DNA of 15,176 nucleotides from Candidatus Portiera sp. (GTDB taxonomy: Bacteria; Pseudomonadota; Gammaproteobacteria; CBDBNL01; JAAOII01), in assembly GCA_015163845.1 (NCBI GenBank), contig JAAOII010000127.1, forward strand, positions 1 through 15,176, written 5' to 3'. The translations under genes were made by a program, and so were the position numbers. Under the pieces are notes generated by a model. It saw only the letters and a program-made list of their open reading frames with translations. It was not told the origin of the DNA and searched no databases. Below, piece after piece: positions 14,556 to 15,176 of the stretch (its first letter is position 1; each line of letters begins with the position of its first letter).

Positions 14556-15176
14556 AATATTTACTATTAAATTTTTCTATTAGTTTCATTTCTGCAGAGG
14601 TAAGCTTAAAACTCCCCCAAATTGGCAAGCTCTGCAATACCCTAATATTGTTAAAATTGCCATAGCGCGTAATATTATTAATGAATTTATAAACTGCATT
14701 ATTAAGTTCTTCACCCATTTTTGATGCCACTTTTTTATTGTCGCATCTGATAAAGGCAATACTTTGAGTCATCCCACAATTATCTATGGAAATCCCATAT
14801 TGATTTGTTAATGAAAGAAATACTTTCCAGCCCTTTTGATATTTATGTGCCGCCCTACTCCATAGTGTCTGAGTTGGCGTATGGATTATTTTATGGCAAT
14901 GCTCACTATCACGTTGTGTTGATAGGAATTCTTTCTTGGTTGTTTTATGCAAATAACTAGATGTTTCTATTTCATACTTAGCTATGTCTGGATTATTCAC
15001 CGTCTTATTCAAAATATCCATCACCTGGGATGATAAGTATAGCGGTATAAACTTTTGCCCTGGTTCCAAAGTTACCGTCTGAGAATCACTAATAACATAA
15101 TTATTAGTGACTGTAAAAGATCTGCGGTTAGGTTTTTTCCTAAGCAGAAACCATGTAAAAGAAGAACCAACCTTGG
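14536..15176 (-). CDS. Probable N6-adenine DNA methyltransferase, 5' end outside window
   Basis: The frame is open from the window edge to a TAA at 14538-14536, giving 212 residues of a longer protein. The first Met-like start inside (TTG at 15069) is not the true start, because the frame continues upstream with KVGSSFTWFLLRKKPNRRSF. That pattern, and the C-terminal NNITRYGNFNNIRVLQSLP, are typical of the C-terminal target-recognition region of type II adenine methyltransferases. The catalytic NPPY-type motif and the AdoMet-binding motif would lie outside the window, so the activity is not shown directly. The call rests on this resemblance and on the 20-base overlap with the Hpy188I-like nuclease gene. 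It would protect host DNA at the nuclease's site. Confidence 0.68.
   Translation of the reverse strand, partial: KVGSSFTWFLLRKKPNRRSFTVTNNYVISDSQTVTLEPGQKFIPLYLSSQVMDILNKTVNNPDIAKYEIETSSYLHKTTKKEFLSTQRDSEHCHKIIHTPTQTLWSRAAHKYQKGWKVFLSLTNQYGISIDNCGMTQSIAFIRCDNKKVASKMGEELNNAVYKFINNITRYGNFNNIRVLQSLPIWGSFKLTSAEMKLIEKFNSKYYGKEKK

Noticed and set aside
14536..15069. Treating the last gene as a complete 177-residue protein
   Set aside because: The start is only a TTG, and the frame is open to the window edge with methyltransferase-like residues upstream of it, so it is the tail of a larger gene.

Overview
The window reads as core chromosome of an AT-rich proteobacterium, most likely a gammaproteobacterium. 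The evidence is gene order and protein type. The order tRNA-Thr, tRNA-Tyr, tRNA-Gly, tRNA-Thr, tuf, tRNA-Trp, secE, nusG, rplK, rplA, rplJ, rplL, rpoB is the classical tufB to rpoB arrangement, and tgt, yajC, secD, secF is the classical queuosine/Sec cluster. SecE has three membrane segments, and RpoB has the length and numbering of the E. coli type. I cannot name the species. Every convincing gene lies on the minus strand, so transcription runs from high to low coordinates. No gene-free stretch exceeds 300 bases.

Layout in the direction of transcription. (1) 15176-14037: the 3' part of a probable N6-adenine DNA methyltransferase gene, overlapping by 20 bases a GIY-YIG endonuclease gene that closely resembles the restriction enzyme Hpy188I. 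Together they look like a compact type II restriction-modification system. (2) 13953-9350: tgt, yajC, secD, secF. Ahead of tgt is an extended -10 promoter with a perfect 12-bp palindrome over the expected transcription start. (3) 9308-8667: an unassigned outer-membrane beta-barrel protein, wedged between secF and the tRNA genes and ending 2 bases before the first tRNA. (4) 8664-6770: tRNA-Thr(TGT), tRNA-Tyr(GTA), tRNA-Gly(TCC), tRNA-Thr(GGT), then tuf. A 216-base spacer inside this group holds several hairpins, including a terminator-like one. (5) 6735-1: tRNA-Trp, secE, nusG, rplK, rplA, an L10-type mRNA leader, rplJ, rplL and rpoB. RpoB runs off the window, with roughly 190 C-terminal residues missing.

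Functionally the window is mostly translation, transcription and protein export: EF-Tu and its neighbouring tRNAs, the ribosomal stalk and L1/L11, the RNA polymerase beta subunit, the NusG elongation factor, and SecE, SecD, SecF and YajC of the translocon. The accessory item is the restriction-modification pair next to tgt. Smaller oddities are serines replacing the conserved proline pair of L11, a tRNA-Gly with two stem mismatches, five tRNA genes all lacking an encoded CCA end, and a tandem hexapeptide repeat inserted in Tgt.
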